In this document: positions 49,728 through 59,188 of the stretch, piece after piece
Numbering within the stretch: position 1 is the first letter of the stretch
How the letters are laid out: each line of letters opens with the position of its first letter
Assembly: GCF_000741165.1 (NCBI RefSeq)
Contig: NZ_JGYN01000004.1
Coordinates: forward strand, 186,001-250,000
From: Bifidobacterium biavatii DSM 23969
GTDB lineage: Bacteria; Actinomycetota; Actinomycetes; Actinomycetales; Bifidobacteriaceae
DNA: 64,000 nt
Direction of reading: 5' to 3'
Notes under the pieces: model-generated
Told to the model about the DNA's origin: nothing
Databases searched by the model: none
Seen by the model: only the letters and a program-made list of their open reading frames with translations
Made by a program: the position numbers and the translations under genes

Positions 49728-50674
49728 TCGGACGCAACCGTTCCGACGACCCGATTCGCAGGAGGATCGAGTCCCTCGGCACGTCGCTGAGCCTGCCCAC
49801 GGTTCGCCGCGCGTTGGGCCTGTTGGAGGGCGAGCATGCGTCCGGCCGCCGTGGGGGCGGCGACGACGTCATGGACGTGCGCGTGTACGAGCCGGGCGAC
49901 GAGGCGCGCCTGATCGACTGGAAGTCGAGCGCGCGCCAGGGTCGGCCGATGGTGGTGCAGCGCGAGCGGCGCGTCACGAGCCGCGTGTGGATGCTGATGG
50001 ACGCGGGCCGGCAGATGACCGGCATGTGCGCGAGCGGCGAGACGGCGGGCGATGTGGCGGCGAACGCACTGCGCATGTTCGCGGCGTTGTCGCTGCGCCG
50101 CTCCGACGATATTTCGCTGGTGTTCGGCGACTCCGCGAGCATCACGCGTGTACCGTTCAACGGCGGGTTCAGCCAGTTCGAGCACACCCTTGACCGGGCG
50201 ATGGATCGCGAGTGGAGCCACGACCGCAACATCGACGCACTGCTGGCGTACGCTCGCCGCATCCGCGACCGGGACGCGCTGATCGTGATCGCCACCGACG
50301 AGCATGCGCTGCGCCGCGAACATGTCGGCACGATCGGCCTGATCGCGCGCACGCACCCGGTGGTGCTGATCGACGTGGCGACGTTGAACCCGTTTGCGCC
50401 TCCCGTCGGCGCGGCAGTCGTCGACGGCGCGGATCGTCGGCGGGTTCCGGCGTTTCTGCGGTCCGCGGCGGCGGCCGAGCAGGTGCGCGTGCACCGCGAG
50501 TTCAATGCGGAGGCACTGCGCCGTGAACTGTCCCGGTACGGTTCGCGGATGATTCGCGCCGCGTCGAGCGAGGAGATGTTCGACGAATTCGTGCGGCTGG
50601 CGTCGTTGTCGATGACGTCCGCCGCGTTCAACCAGCTGCGCGCGGGACAGCAGAACATGGGAGGTGTCCGATGA
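49724..50674 (+). CDS. DUF58 (VWA-like) protein
   Basis: 316 aa. The DUF58 core is MDVRVYEPGDEARLIDWKSSAR, followed by MLMDAGRQM as the degenerate MIDAS start. It is the standard partner of MoxR. It overlaps both neighbours by 4 bp. Confidence 0.92.
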   Translation: MIGRNRSDDPIRRRIESLGTSLSLPTVRRALGLLEGEHASGRRGGGDDVMDVRVYEPGDEARLIDWKSSARQGRPMVVQRERRVTSRVWMLMDAGRQMTGMCASGETAGDVAANALRMFAALSLRRSDDISLVFGDSASITRVPFNGGFSQFEHTLDRAMDREWSHDRNIDALLAYARRIRDRDALIVIATDEHALRREHVGTIGLIARTHPVVLIDVATLNPFAPPVGAAVVDGADRRRVPAFLRSAAAAEQVRVHREFNAEALRRELSRYGSRMIRAASSEEMFDEFVRLASLSMTSAAFNQLRAGQQNMGGVR

Positions 50675-51198
50675 ACGCGATCGCGGATGGTACGGCCGAT
50701 CTGAACCCGGTGCCGCAGCTTGCGCTGACCACTCCCCTGCTGGCGGTGATCATCGGCTGTCTGGTGTTGGCGGCCGCACTGATCGCCTTGACGGTCGTCT
50801 TGTCGCGGCCGCGGCGCGTGCCGGCGAATGCGCCGCGCCGCGGCAATCACATGACCGGCGGCGACGCGGCGGCGTGGCATGCCCGCATCGATGGCATCGT
50901 CGCCCGGTACGAGGCGAAGGAACTGACGCGGGAGCAGGCGTTCGTCGAGCTTGCGGAAACGACCCGTGATTTCGCCGGGGCCGCGACGGGACGCGACATG
51001 CGTGCGAGCACGCTGCGCGATCTGTCCTCCCTCCCCCGCAATGCCGGCGACCGGCAGGGTCTTGACCTGTTGCGGCAGACCGTCGCCGCGCTGTATCCGC
51101 CGGAATTCGCCGATGCCGCGCTGAACAGGCACGCCGCGTCGATCAACGTGCGCGAGGCGGCCGGATGGGTGTCGAATCTTGTGGAAAGGTGGCGCTGA
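50671..51198 (+). CDS. Single-pass membrane protein of the moxR operon
   Basis: 175 aa. One membrane helix near residues 17-40 (LLAVIIGCLVLAAALIALTVV), then a helical cytoplasmic domain. It occupies the slot of the DUF4381-like proteins in moxR-VWA operons, but the family is not certain. It overlaps the DUF58 gene (ATGA) and the next gene (TGATG). Confidence 0.75.
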   Translation: MNAIADGTADLNPVPQLALTTPLLAVIIGCLVLAAALIALTVVLSRPRRVPANAPRRGNHMTGGDAAAWHARIDGIVARYEAKELTREQAFVELAETTRDFAGAATGRDMRASTLRDLSSLPRNAGDRQGLDLLRQTVAALYPPEFADAALNRHAASINVREAAGWVSNLVERWR

Positions 51199-52295
51199 TG
51201 CTTTCCTGGCAGTGGCCGTGGGCCGCCGCGGCGGGCGCATTGTGCGTCCTCGCCGTCATCCTGCTCGTCGCGGCATTGGGCAATCCCCGGCGCGGCAGGC
51301 GAAACGGAGACGCCGAACAGGCTGAACGCAACGGCAAGCTCTATGAGATGCCGGTGTTCTCGCTGGACGACGATCTGAACACCGAGCAGGCGTCCCGTCT
51401 GTTCCATCAGTGGCGTGCGCTGAGCCGCCTGGCCGCCGCGCTGCTGGTCGCGGCGCTGGCGCTGTGCGTCGCGTTGCTGGCGCGCCCGTCCGTCATCGAC
51501 CGCAGCGAGGAGGTGTCGAGCAGTCGTGACATCGTGCTGTGCCTCGACGTGTCCGGTTCGACACTGCCCTACGACCGCGAAGTGCTGGAAACGTATCTGG
51601 ATCTCGTGTCCAACTTTCAGGGCGAGCGCATCGGTTTGAGCATCTTCAACTCCACGTCGCGCACGGTCTTCCCGCTCACCGACGACTACGCGCTGGTCGC
51701 GCGCGAGCTGAAAAGCGCGGCCACGACGCTCAAAGGCGTCGAATCACAGGCCGACATCGACAAAATGAGCGACCAGCAGTACCAGGAGATCTCCGACTGG
51801 CTCGACGGCACGCAGAACCGCACCAACGCGACGTCACTGATCGGCGACGGCGTGGTCAGCTGCGCGGCGATGCTGCCCGGATTCGCGTACGGGTCGGGCG
51901 GTTCCGGCGACGCGCGGCAACGCGCCGCGTCAATCGTGCTCGCCACCGACAACGTCGTGTCGGGCAAGCCCACGTATTCGCTGTCCGCGGCGCTGGATCT
52001 GGTCCACAGTGCGGGCATCACCGTCGACGGACTGTTCTCCGGGCCCAAGGAGAGCGAATCCGAATCAACCACCACGGACATGAAAAAGCTCATCGAATCG
52101 CACGACGGCATGTTCCTCACCCAGTCGAACGGCGCGAGCGTCAACGAACTCGTGCGCAGCATCGATCAGCGGCGCACCACGCACAGCGAACGTACGTCCA
52201 AGGCATCCGTTGCGGATGCGCCCGGCTGGTGGGCGCTCGCGCTGACTGTGTTCGTGGTCGCATGGCTGGCCGTCGCATGGAGGTTGCGCCGATGA
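51198..52295 (+). CDS. Membrane VWA-domain protein 1
   Basis: 365 aa. Membrane helices near residues 8-28 and 80-100, a VWA domain with an intact MIDAS (DVSGST), and a final C-terminal helix (WWALALTVFVVAWLAVAW). It is the BatA-like partner of MoxR. ATG 51198 overlaps the preceding stop as TGATG. Confidence 0.88.
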   Translation: MLSWQWPWAAAAGALCVLAVILLVAALGNPRRGRRNGDAEQAERNGKLYEMPVFSLDDDLNTEQASRLFHQWRALSRLAAALLVAALALCVALLARPSVIDRSEEVSSSRDIVLCLDVSGSTLPYDREVLETYLDLVSNFQGERIGLSIFNSTSRTVFPLTDDYALVARELKSAATTLKGVESQADIDKMSDQQYQEISDWLDGTQNRTNATSLIGDGVVSCAAMLPGFAYGSGGSGDARQRAASIVLATDNVVSGKPTYSLSAALDLVHSAGITVDGLFSGPKESESESTTTDMKKLIESHDGMFLTQSNGASVNELVRSIDQRRTTHSERTSKASVADAPGWWALALTVFVVAWLAVAWRLRR

Positions 52296-53347
52296 CATGG
52301 CATGATTTCACGCTTTCCCCCGCGCTCGGCTGGCCCGCCGGCGCGTGTCTCGCTGCGCTGATGACGGCGTTGGCTGTGACCGAAATCGTGCTGCATGCGC
52401 GGCGCCGCGATTCGAGCGACGAAACGGTTGCGGCGTGCGTGCGGCGCGTGCTGCTGTGCGTGACGCTCGCCGTGATGATGCTCACGCCGAGCGTCGTGTC
52501 GACGACGAGCAGCCGCGCGGTGAACGCCACCGACGTGGTCATCGCCGTCGACGTAACCGGCTCGATGGCCGTGCAGGACGCGCAATACGGGTCCGCTCAG
52601 ACCGTCACCCGTATTGACGCGGCCAGGCAGGCCGTCAAGGACATCACGTCGCTGTATCCGGACGCGAGCTTTATGGGCGTGCGGTTCGGTGCGAGCGGTT
52701 CGCTTGACGTGCCGCTGACGCCCGACGAGCGGGCGATCGGCAACTGGGCGGATACGCTGGCCGTCGAGGCCACGTCCGTCTCGTCCGGTTCCAGCCTCGA
52801 CGCGCCGCTCGACACGCTGCTGCTCGACCTCAAGTCGGTGCGCGAGGCGCATCCGAACGACGCGATCATCCTGTACGTGATCAGCGATGGCGAGCAGACC
52901 GGTACCAAGCCGCGACGTTCGTTCTCGACGCTGCGCAAGTACCTGAACGACGGGTTCGCGGTCGGCGTCGGTTCGACGCAGGGCGGCAAGATACCGGTGA
53001 TCCGTGACGGCACGTCGTCCTCTTCGTCGTCCTCGCAGTCGTCCCAGTCGAAGGACGAGGCGTGGGTGACCGACCCGGACACCGGCAAACCGGGCATTTC
53101 CAAGCTCGACGAGAAGAATCTGACCAACATCGCCGACGAAATCAGCGGCACCTACCTGCACATGGACCAGACGACCACGATGACGCAGGGCGCGTCGAAA
53201 CAGGCGTCATCCCGCTGGCAGGTGACCAGCACGGTGAAGCGGCGCACACGCATCACGCCCGTGGTCTGGCCGCTGGCCGCGGTTGCGCTGATCCTGCTCA
53301 CGTGGGAGGCCGGTACATGGATCGTCACGTCAAGGAGGCTGCTATGA
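52292..53347 (+). CDS. Membrane VWA-domain protein 2
   Basis: 351 aa. Helices at about 15-35 and 50-68, then VWA with MIDAS DVTGS, a Ser-rich insertion at about 235-250, and a C-terminal helix. BatA/BatB-like. ATG 52292 follows GGAGG and overlaps the previous stop (ATGA). Confidence 0.88.
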   Translation: MTWHDFTLSPALGWPAGACLAALMTALAVTEIVLHARRRDSSDETVAACVRRVLLCVTLAVMMLTPSVVSTTSSRAVNATDVVIAVDVTGSMAVQDAQYGSAQTVTRIDAARQAVKDITSLYPDASFMGVRFGASGSLDVPLTPDERAIGNWADTLAVEATSVSSGSSLDAPLDTLLLDLKSVREAHPNDAIILYVISDGEQTGTKPRRSFSTLRKYLNDGFAVGVGSTQGGKIPVIRDGTSSSSSSSQSSQSKDEAWVTDPDTGKPGISKLDEKNLTNIADEISGTYLHMDQTTTMTQGASKQASSRWQVTSTVKRRTRITPVVWPLAAVALILLTWEAGTWIVTSRRLL

Positions 53348-54045
53348 GTGCCACGCATGGGCGTCGCGCCCGACGTGCGGACCGCAACGCACGCCGCGAC
53401 AGTCGCGCTGCGACCGCGGAGAACGCCGTCGCGGACGAAATCGATATGCCCACGACCGCCGACAGCGCCAAACCGAACGAGGGAACGACCGTACGCCGGA
53501 CACGCGCCGGACTGCCGATGCGCATCGCGCTCGGAACGCTGGCCGCGATCGCGGCGGCCGCAGCCCTGATCGCCGCAGTGAACCTGCGCGCGGCGACGAC
53601 GTTCAATCAGGCCACGCAAAGCCTGACCGAGCATATTGCGGCGGCCAAGGCGGACACTCCGGACTGGTCCAAGCTCAACGCGCTGCAGGAGCAGACCGAC
53701 GCGCAGTTCGACGAAGCCGCGGCAGCGAGCGCCGTGCTGCTGCCGGGCATCCGCGAGGCGATCGCAGCGAACGCGGCAGTGTCGGACAAGCTGACGGCAC
53801 TGGTGAAACGGAACCTTGACGCGCAGCAGGGCGGTTCGACATCGTCTGGTTCCGGCGATTCGTCGTCGGGAGGCAACGATCAGGAGCAGTCGTCCGATTC
53901 GTCGTCGGGCGCGCTCACCGACGAACAGCGCAAGCAGGTGGAGGACCTGCTCAAGGCCAACGAGCAGTCCACGCCGTCGGGCAAGAGCACGTCCAAGGAA
54001 TCGACGGTCACCAACAACACGGGCAACACGAACAAACCGTGGTGA
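53344..54045 (+). CDS. Membrane protein closing the moxR operon (hypothetical)
   Basis: 233 aa. A basic N-terminus, one membrane helix at about 60-80, then a helical region and a Ser/Gly/Asp-rich tail ending in NNTGNTNKPW. It starts in an ATGA overlap with VWA protein 2, so it belongs to the operon. No domain recognised. Confidence 0.75.
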   Translation: MSATHGRRARRADRNARRDSRAATAENAVADEIDMPTTADSAKPNEGTTVRRTRAGLPMRIALGTLAAIAAAAALIAAVNLRAATTFNQATQSLTEHIAAAKADTPDWSKLNALQEQTDAQFDEAAAASAVLLPGIREAIAANAAVSDKLTALVKRNLDAQQGGSTSSGSGDSSSGGNDQEQSSDSSSGALTDEQRKQVEDLLKANEQSTPSGKSTSKESTVTNNTGNTNKPW

Positions 54046-54106
54046 CCGGTGTGTTGTCCACAGCCGACGGGCAAAAACTGTGGACGACACGCCGGGGTGT
54101 GGATAA
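54046..54106. promoter_or_regulatory. Inverted repeat with DnaA-box-like nonamers
   Basis: An 18-bp imperfect repeat (54046-54063 against 54078-54095, 16 of 18) starts directly at the operon stop and may be its terminator. It contains TTGTCCACA (54054-54062) and TGTGGACGA (54079-54087), and TGTGGATAA (54098-54106) follows. All three are DnaA-box-like nonamers. Confidence 0.5.
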
Positions 54107-54174
54107 CCCCGACCATTCGACCACATACCCCGTTCCGGCTGGACACGGCCGCCGCGTCCCGGTTCAATGGGCGC

Positions 54175-54489
54175 ATGAACAGCATTTTCGCCTCATCGTC
54201 CGCGTTCGGCGTCGCATCGCCGTTCGGCGGCTCCTCCGTTTTCGGCACCGACGGCACGTGTTCCTGCCATGGCATCGTCGACGCCAGCCGCAATCTCGTC
54301 AGCGCCCGGGTCTCGCAGACGCGGCTCGCGTCCGAGGCCATCCTCGCACCCCGCTCGCGAGGCGACGCCATCCCGTGGGAGGGCAACGCGGCCTCCCTGT
54401 TCCGCCAACGGCTCAACCAGTGCGCCGTAGACGCTCGACTGGTCGAACACAACGCGCAAACCGTGCTGAGCCTGTGCTGGGGTGCATGA
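54175..54489 (+). CDS. WXG-type small protein
   Basis: 104 aa. A Gly/Ser/Phe-rich N-terminus, then a helical pair around W68-E-G70 (PWEGNAASLFRQRL), the turn pattern of WXG100 proteins. It overlaps the alpha/beta hydrolase gene by 4 bp. Probably a secretion chaperone or partner of that hydrolase; inferred from position. Confidence 0.7.
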   Translation: MNSIFASSSAFGVASPFGGSSVFGTDGTCSCHGIVDASRNLVSARVSQTRLASEAILAPRSRGDAIPWEGNAASLFRQRLNQCAVDARLVEHNAQTVLSLCWGA

Positions 54490-56099
54490 TGGGATGGCAG
54501 GTCACTTCGACTATTTCCGGCGGCCAGCCGTATGCGGTGGCCGACCGTGAGGAATACGCGTCGCTGGCCCGGCTGCTGGACGACGTGGCCGCCGACTGGC
54601 GTGCCGCCTCCGCCGCATGGAGCGCCGCAGCATTAGAACTGGCACAGCATCAGGCAAGCCTGACCTGGTGCTCGTCGGCGACACCGGATGAAGGCACAAC
54701 TGTCAGTCATTCTTCGTTGCCCTACGGCGCGCTCATCCAACGATGTTCCGACCTGTCGGTCGACTGCGCGACGATCGGCGAGGAATTGGACACCCTGTCG
54801 GCGCTGCTGGTGCGCGCGCACTCGCTGTACGAGGACAACGAGGCATGGGTGCGCCGTCTGGTGACCATGACGGTGACCGCGGCGGCCATCGTCGCACCGC
54901 AGTACACCGCACTCGGCACATATGCCGTGGCCAAGGCCGGCATCTTGACCGGTTCCGCCGCTGAAGGCAAAGACAACCGCATCTACGGGCTCACCTCGAC
55001 GCAATGGGCGCAGGAAGGTTTGGTCCGAGGCGCCTCGGTATGGGTGAACGGTCTTAGACGGGCCTCGCTTCCCCTACTCAACACCGACCAGGGCTACGGC
55101 GTGGACGACGCGGCAGGATTTCTCGCCGCGGTAACCAAGCCGATTCAGGACGCCAAGCAAGGCGACGTCCTCACCGTCAGCGAAGTTATGGCAGAGGCTG
55201 TCGTGGTCAAGGAATCACATTCGGTGGCCGAATCGCTCGAAAACCTGCGTCGTCTCGCCGAAGAGCGGCTCGGCACCATCGATTTGGGGAGCAAGCTGAT
55301 CTACGGCACGGTCGCCGTACAACGCTACCGGCACGCCGACGGATCATCCGCATGGCTGATCACCATTCCCGGCACGGACGGCGAACACGATTCCCCGTTC
55401 GACTGGCTGCAGAATCTGGAAATCATGTCGGACGACCCCGTGCAGCGCATGACCGGCGACAGTGCGCGTATGGTCGCAGAAGCGATGCGGCAGGCCGGCA
55501 TCGGCGCCGACGAGCCGGTTGCGCTGATCGGACATTCGCAGGGCGGCATCGTCGCGGCGACGATCGCAGCCGATCTGGCCGACCAGTACAACATTCAGCA
55601 TGTGATGACCGCCGGATCGCCGGTGGCCAACCATCCTATCCCGTCAACGACATGGGTGACGAGCATTGAAATGGACGACGAGCTGGTGGCGGCGCTCGAC
55701 GGCGCACCTAATCCGTCAACCGACAACTGGCTCACCATTCGGGGCCATGCGACGCGCACCGACGTCACCTCGCAGGGCGAGGTCAGCTCGGACGGTTCAT
55801 GCCTGCCCGGCAACGGGTTCTCGTCGTGGAGCCGCGGTTTCGCCGCCGAGGAAGTCAAAGGAGCCTCCGAAGACAAGGAGATCACGCATTGGCTCAAATA
55901 CCATCAGGCCGCCTACAAGAACGCCTCCGATCTGGGGTCCCACGCCGTAAACGCACACGAGGAGCATTTCCGCCGGATCATTGACGGCACATTGGAGGAA
56001 ACGCGCTACTATCAAGGCACCATGAGTCACACGCCGCTGCCGTCCACCGTCATGGCGCCGGACAGCGATCGCATAGACATGCAACGGTTCGACGAGTAG
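54486..56099 (+). CDS. Alpha/beta hydrolase with WXG-like helical N-terminus
   Basis: 537 aa. Residues 1-130 are helical and Ala-rich (DREEYASLARLLDDVAADW), resembling the N-terminal part of WXG/LXG-type secreted proteins. A serine-hydrolase domain follows with GHSQGGIVAATIA (nucleophile near residue 350) and a likely catalytic His in the C-terminal region. No signal peptide. The layout suggests a type VII-type secreted lipase/esterase, but no secretion ATPase is in the window. ATG 54486 or 54489 may be used. Confidence 0.72.
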   Translation: MMGWQVTSTISGGQPYAVADREEYASLARLLDDVAADWRAASAAWSAAALELAQHQASLTWCSSATPDEGTTVSHSSLPYGALIQRCSDLSVDCATIGEELDTLSALLVRAHSLYEDNEAWVRRLVTMTVTAAAIVAPQYTALGTYAVAKAGILTGSAAEGKDNRIYGLTSTQWAQEGLVRGASVWVNGLRRASLPLLNTDQGYGVDDAAGFLAAVTKPIQDAKQGDVLTVSEVMAEAVVVKESHSVAESLENLRRLAEERLGTIDLGSKLIYGTVAVQRYRHADGSSAWLITIPGTDGEHDSPFDWLQNLEIMSDDPVQRMTGDSARMVAEAMRQAGIGADEPVALIGHSQGGIVAATIAADLADQYNIQHVMTAGSPVANHPIPSTTWVTSIEMDDELVAALDGAPNPSTDNWLTIRGHATRTDVTSQGEVSSDGSCLPGNGFSSWSRGFAAEEVKGASEDKEITHWLKYHQAAYKNASDLGSHAVNAHEEHFRRIIDGTLEETRYYQGTMSHTPLPSTVMAPDSDRIDMQRFDE

Positions 56100-56184
56100 T
56101 CTCCTTCGGCGTGCGCTGCCGTGCGTTGCCGCAAACTCGCCGTCGTCGACTCATCGTTGCCGTTGCGTCCAGCCATCACTGCCG

Positions 56185-57186
56185 TCAATGGCCGGACGCG
56201 ATGGCAAGAGACTCCGGATCCGACTGCCGTTGCAGGCGAATGACCAGCGAATACCGGCAGTCCGTGGCCAACCCGTCGCCGGCGGCATCGTCCCGCTGCA
56301 GTGCTGCGTCCAACCGCAGTCGCATCGCGCAGGCAAGGGATTGGGCGACGGCGAGGCCCAGACCTGATCCTTGCTTGCCGCGCGCATCGTCGGCCTGATA
56401 GAAGCGGTCGAACAGCCTGTCCGGGTCGAGATCGGCGGCGGTCCGCGCGGCAACGGGATTGGCGAACGCGATCACGCCGCCATGCTGGCTGATCGTCGGC
56501 GCACCGCTGCCGTGACGCAGTGCGTTCGTGACGAGATTGTCGACGATGCGCCGCAACGCGGTCCGATCCGCCTCCAACGTGAACAGTTCGTCATCAAAGT
56601 CGACGGTCGGCTCCCATCCGCGCTCCTCGAACTCGGGATAATGCCCGACGAGCACCTCGGCCACGAGCGGCTGCACGGCGACCGGTTCGAGATCGAGCGT
56701 GCGGTCGGGATCGTTCGCACGCGCATAAGCGAACAGCTGGTCGAGCAGTCCGCGCATGTCGTCCATGCGCTGCAACGCCGCCCGCAAATGACGTTCCCGC
56801 TCCGCATCCTGACCGGCACTCGACGCGGACGGGACTTCGCCGCCATCCCGGGCCGGGCGATTCCCGTCCATCGCCAGCTGAATGTGCCCCTGCGCGCCCA
56901 TCAACGGCGTGCGCACATCGTGTGCGAGCGACGACAGGTCACGCTGGAACTCCTGCGTCTTGGCCATCGCAGCAATCCGCTCGGACTGGATCGCGTCCAG
57001 TTGCGCGTTGATCGCCCGAGCCAGTTCGCGGCTCGCCCCACCCGGCAATTCCACAACCAGCCGAGCATTGCTTCCCGCCGGCCGTTCACGCAGAAACCGC
57101 GCCATCCTCCGCATCTCGCGCCCATATAGCGCAGCCCCGATAGCAATCCCCGCAACCAGCCCGACCAGCAATCCCACCATCACCAT
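56185..57186 (-). CDS. Sensor histidine kinase
   Basis: 333 aa. One or two short N-terminal membrane helices and almost no extracytoplasmic part, typical of intramembrane-sensing kinases paired with ABC exporters. H-box SSLAHDVRTPLMGAQGHIQL; N-box RRIVDNLVTNALRHG; G-box KQGSGLGLAVAQSL. It lies last on the minus strand in a group with the regulator at 59462-60280 and the ABC exporter. Confidence 0.9.
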   Translation of the reverse strand: MVMVGLLVGLVAGIAIGAALYGREMRRMARFLRERPAGSNARLVVELPGGASRELARAINAQLDAIQSERIAAMAKTQEFQRDLSSLAHDVRTPLMGAQGHIQLAMDGNRPARDGGEVPSASSAGQDAERERHLRAALQRMDDMRGLLDQLFAYARANDPDRTLDLEPVAVQPLVAEVLVGHYPEFEERGWEPTVDFDDELFTLEADRTALRRIVDNLVTNALRHGSGAPTISQHGGVIAFANPVAARTAADLDPDRLFDRFYQADDARGKQGSGLGLAVAQSLACAMRLRLDAALQRDDAAGDGLATDCRYSLVIRLQRQSDPESLAIASGH

Positions 57187-57238
57187 GCCTTCATCCTACG
57201 TGTTGTCTTGATCACGTTTGTTCGGTTCCGACGTTGCC

Positions 57239-57326
57239 GCGTGGAGCAGGGATGTACCATTCCCGACACGCTCCGGGCCGCTCAGCCAAGTCATACGGTC
57301 GGAAACGGCACATCCCCGCTCCACGC
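57239..57326 (-). repeat. 29-bp stem hairpin in the permease-kinase spacer
   Basis: Arms 57239-57267 and 57298-57326 match at 25 of 29 positions around a 30-nt loop. All four differences become G-U pairs in RNA read from the minus strand, so only the operon transcript folds fully. There is no T-run, so it is not a standard terminator. Confidence 0.75.
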
Positions 57327-57359
57327 TCCCTTGCGTACCATCGTCATGTTTGCGACAAC

Positions 57360-58235
57360 TCAGCACACGTCGCGCCGGCGGTTGACGAGAAGCGCGGCGC
57401 CGGCGGACAGGACAATCCAGCCGGCGAAGCAGATCAGCGCGTGCGCCCAGACCGGTATGCCGAGCGATACGCCGCCGGCCGTCGTGGCAAACAGGCCGGC
57501 GCTGTCGGCGTACAGTTTCACGTTGTTCGACGGCAGCCACGGTGTCAGTTGGCCGAGCCACGGCATATACGCGGCGATCATCGACAGCACGATGTTCGTC
57601 AGAGATCCGATAACGCCCGCGCCGACGAGGACCGCAACGGCAACGCCGAACGCCTTGCTGCGCACGATCATCGCCAACGCGACGGCGATCAGCACGAACG
57701 TGGTCGTTCCCAATATTTTGAGGCCGCAGAATCCCAGGTAGGCGCCGATGCTCTCCGTATGGCGGAACCGGACGCCAAGCGCGAGACAGGACAGTTCCAA
57801 AGCGACGATCGCCACGATCGCATTCCATGCCGTCAGCAGGAATGACAACAGCAGACGGCTTGCGACGTATGGCGTCCGGCTGCGGCGTCCAGCGACGAGG
57901 TTTTTGACGAAGCCCGTATCCCAGTCATCCATCACGGCGAGCACGGCCAGCACGGCGACGCACATGGCCAGTATGGAGCCGCCGCCCATTCCCGAACTGG
58001 CCAGCATCGCGGTGTGCGAGTCCATCATGCGGGCGGTCGCCGCCAGTCCGGCGGTGGCGTTGGCCGTGACCGAAACGCCGTCCGTGTCGGTCTGCGCGGC
58101 TCCGGTGGCGGCGCCGAGCAGAATCAGCGTGGTGAGCAGGCCGGCGGTCAACAGGACGGACAGCGCGGTGACGATCCAGAATTTACGACCGTGAATGAGA
58201 CGGTACAGGTCGGAACGCAACAGGTTGAACATCAT
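57360..58235 (-). CDS. ABC-2 type permease
   Basis: 291 aa, about six membrane helices; N-terminus MFNLLRSDLYRLIHGRKFWIV is typical of lantibiotic-immunity/BcrB-like permeases. It is coupled to the ATPase gene by a 4-bp overlap. Likely export or membrane protection against a peptide antibiotic. Confidence 0.85.
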   Translation of the reverse strand: MMFNLLRSDLYRLIHGRKFWIVTALSVLLTAGLLTTLILLGAATGAAQTDTDGVSVTANATAGLAATARMMDSHTAMLASSGMGGGSILAMCVAVLAVLAVMDDWDTGFVKNLVAGRRSRTPYVASRLLLSFLLTAWNAIVAIVALELSCLALGVRFRHTESIGAYLGFCGLKILGTTTFVLIAVALAMIVRSKAFGVAVAVLVGAGVIGSLTNIVLSMIAAYMPWLGQLTPWLPSNNVKLYADSAGLFATTAGGVSLGIPVWAHALICFAGWIVLSAGAALLVNRRRDVC

Positions 58236-59188
58236 CGGTTTCCTTCCGTGCGGGCGTCGTCCATGAGAGCGACGAAATAGTCTTCCATGTCGCGCGATTT
58301 CGCGGACAGTTCAAGGACGGTCTGGTTCGTTTCGTGCAGCAACCGCGAAACTTCGGCCGCGTCGAATCCGCCGGAGATGGTGATCGAACCGTCCGGTTCG
58401 GCGGCGAACCGCACCGGGGCGTCCGGATTGCCCGGCAGCCGGTCTTCGAGGATCGCGAGCGCGGTCGCAGTGTCGGCGGTGCGCACGGTGAGGCTTTCGC
58501 CGCATTCGGCTTGGACTTGTTCGGCGGTCATCTCGCGTACCATGTGGCCGTTCGCGATGACGCCGTAATGGGTGCACATGCGTTCGAGCTGGTCGAGGAC
58601 GTGCGAGCTGACAACGATGGTGATGCCGCGCTGTTGGTTGAGCTGCACCAGATAGTTGCGCATGGTGCGTGCGCCTTCGGGGTCGAGGCCGTTGAGCGGC
58701 TCGTCGAGCAGCAGCAGATCTGGCCCGCCGACGAGAGCGAGCGCGAGTCCCAGCCGCTGTTTCATGCCAAGCGAGAAGCCGCCGGTCTTCTTGTGACCGG
58801 TATTGCCGAGTCCGACCTGATTGAGCAGGTCGCGGCAGACTGGCTTCGGGTCGACGACGCCGAGCACGAGCGCCTGCGTCATCATCGTGTCGAAGGCGCT
58901 CATGTGCGGCAGCAGGCCGGGGTTTTCGATGAGTGCACCGACGCGCTGTACTCCGACAGGCGTACGGGCGGTTCCATCATTCACGTTCCCAGCGTTCCCG
59001 AACAACGTGATCTCTCCGCCGTTCGGCATTGCGAGTCCGGCGATCATTTTCATCACAGTCGACTTGCCGGCGCCGTTCTTGCCGACGAATCCGTAGATCG
59101 CGCCCTGCGGCACGGTCATGTCGAAATGGTCGACTGCGCGTTTGCCGGCGTACCGTTTGGCGAGCGATCGTATGCGAATCGCATCCAT
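58232..59188 (-). CDS. ABC exporter ATPase (BcrA/lantibiotic-protection type)
   Basis: 318 aa. Walker A GKNGAGKST, signature FSLGMKQRL, Walker B LLLLDEPLNGLDPEG, plus the C-terminal extension found in the drug/bacteriocin subfamily. ATG 59188 is preceded by GGAACGG. Works with the permease it overlaps. Confidence 0.92.
   Translation of the reverse strand: MDAIRIRSLAKRYAGKRAVDHFDMTVPQGAIYGFVGKNGAGKSTVMKMIAGLAMPNGGEITLFGNAGNVNDGTARTPVGVQRVGALIENPGLLPHMSAFDTMMTQALVLGVVDPKPVCRDLLNQVGLGNTGHKKTGGFSLGMKQRLGLALALVGGPDLLLLDEPLNGLDPEGARTMRNYLVQLNQQRGITIVVSSHVLDQLERMCTHYGVIANGHMVREMTAEQVQAECGESLTVRTADTATALAILEDRLPGNPDAPVRFAAEPDGSITISGGFDAAEVSRLLHETNQTVLELSAKSRDMEDYFVALMDDARTEGNR

Noticed and set aside
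54046-54106. Replication origin
   Set aside because: Only three DnaA-like boxes, no AT-rich unwinding region and no dnaA or dnaN gene in the window.
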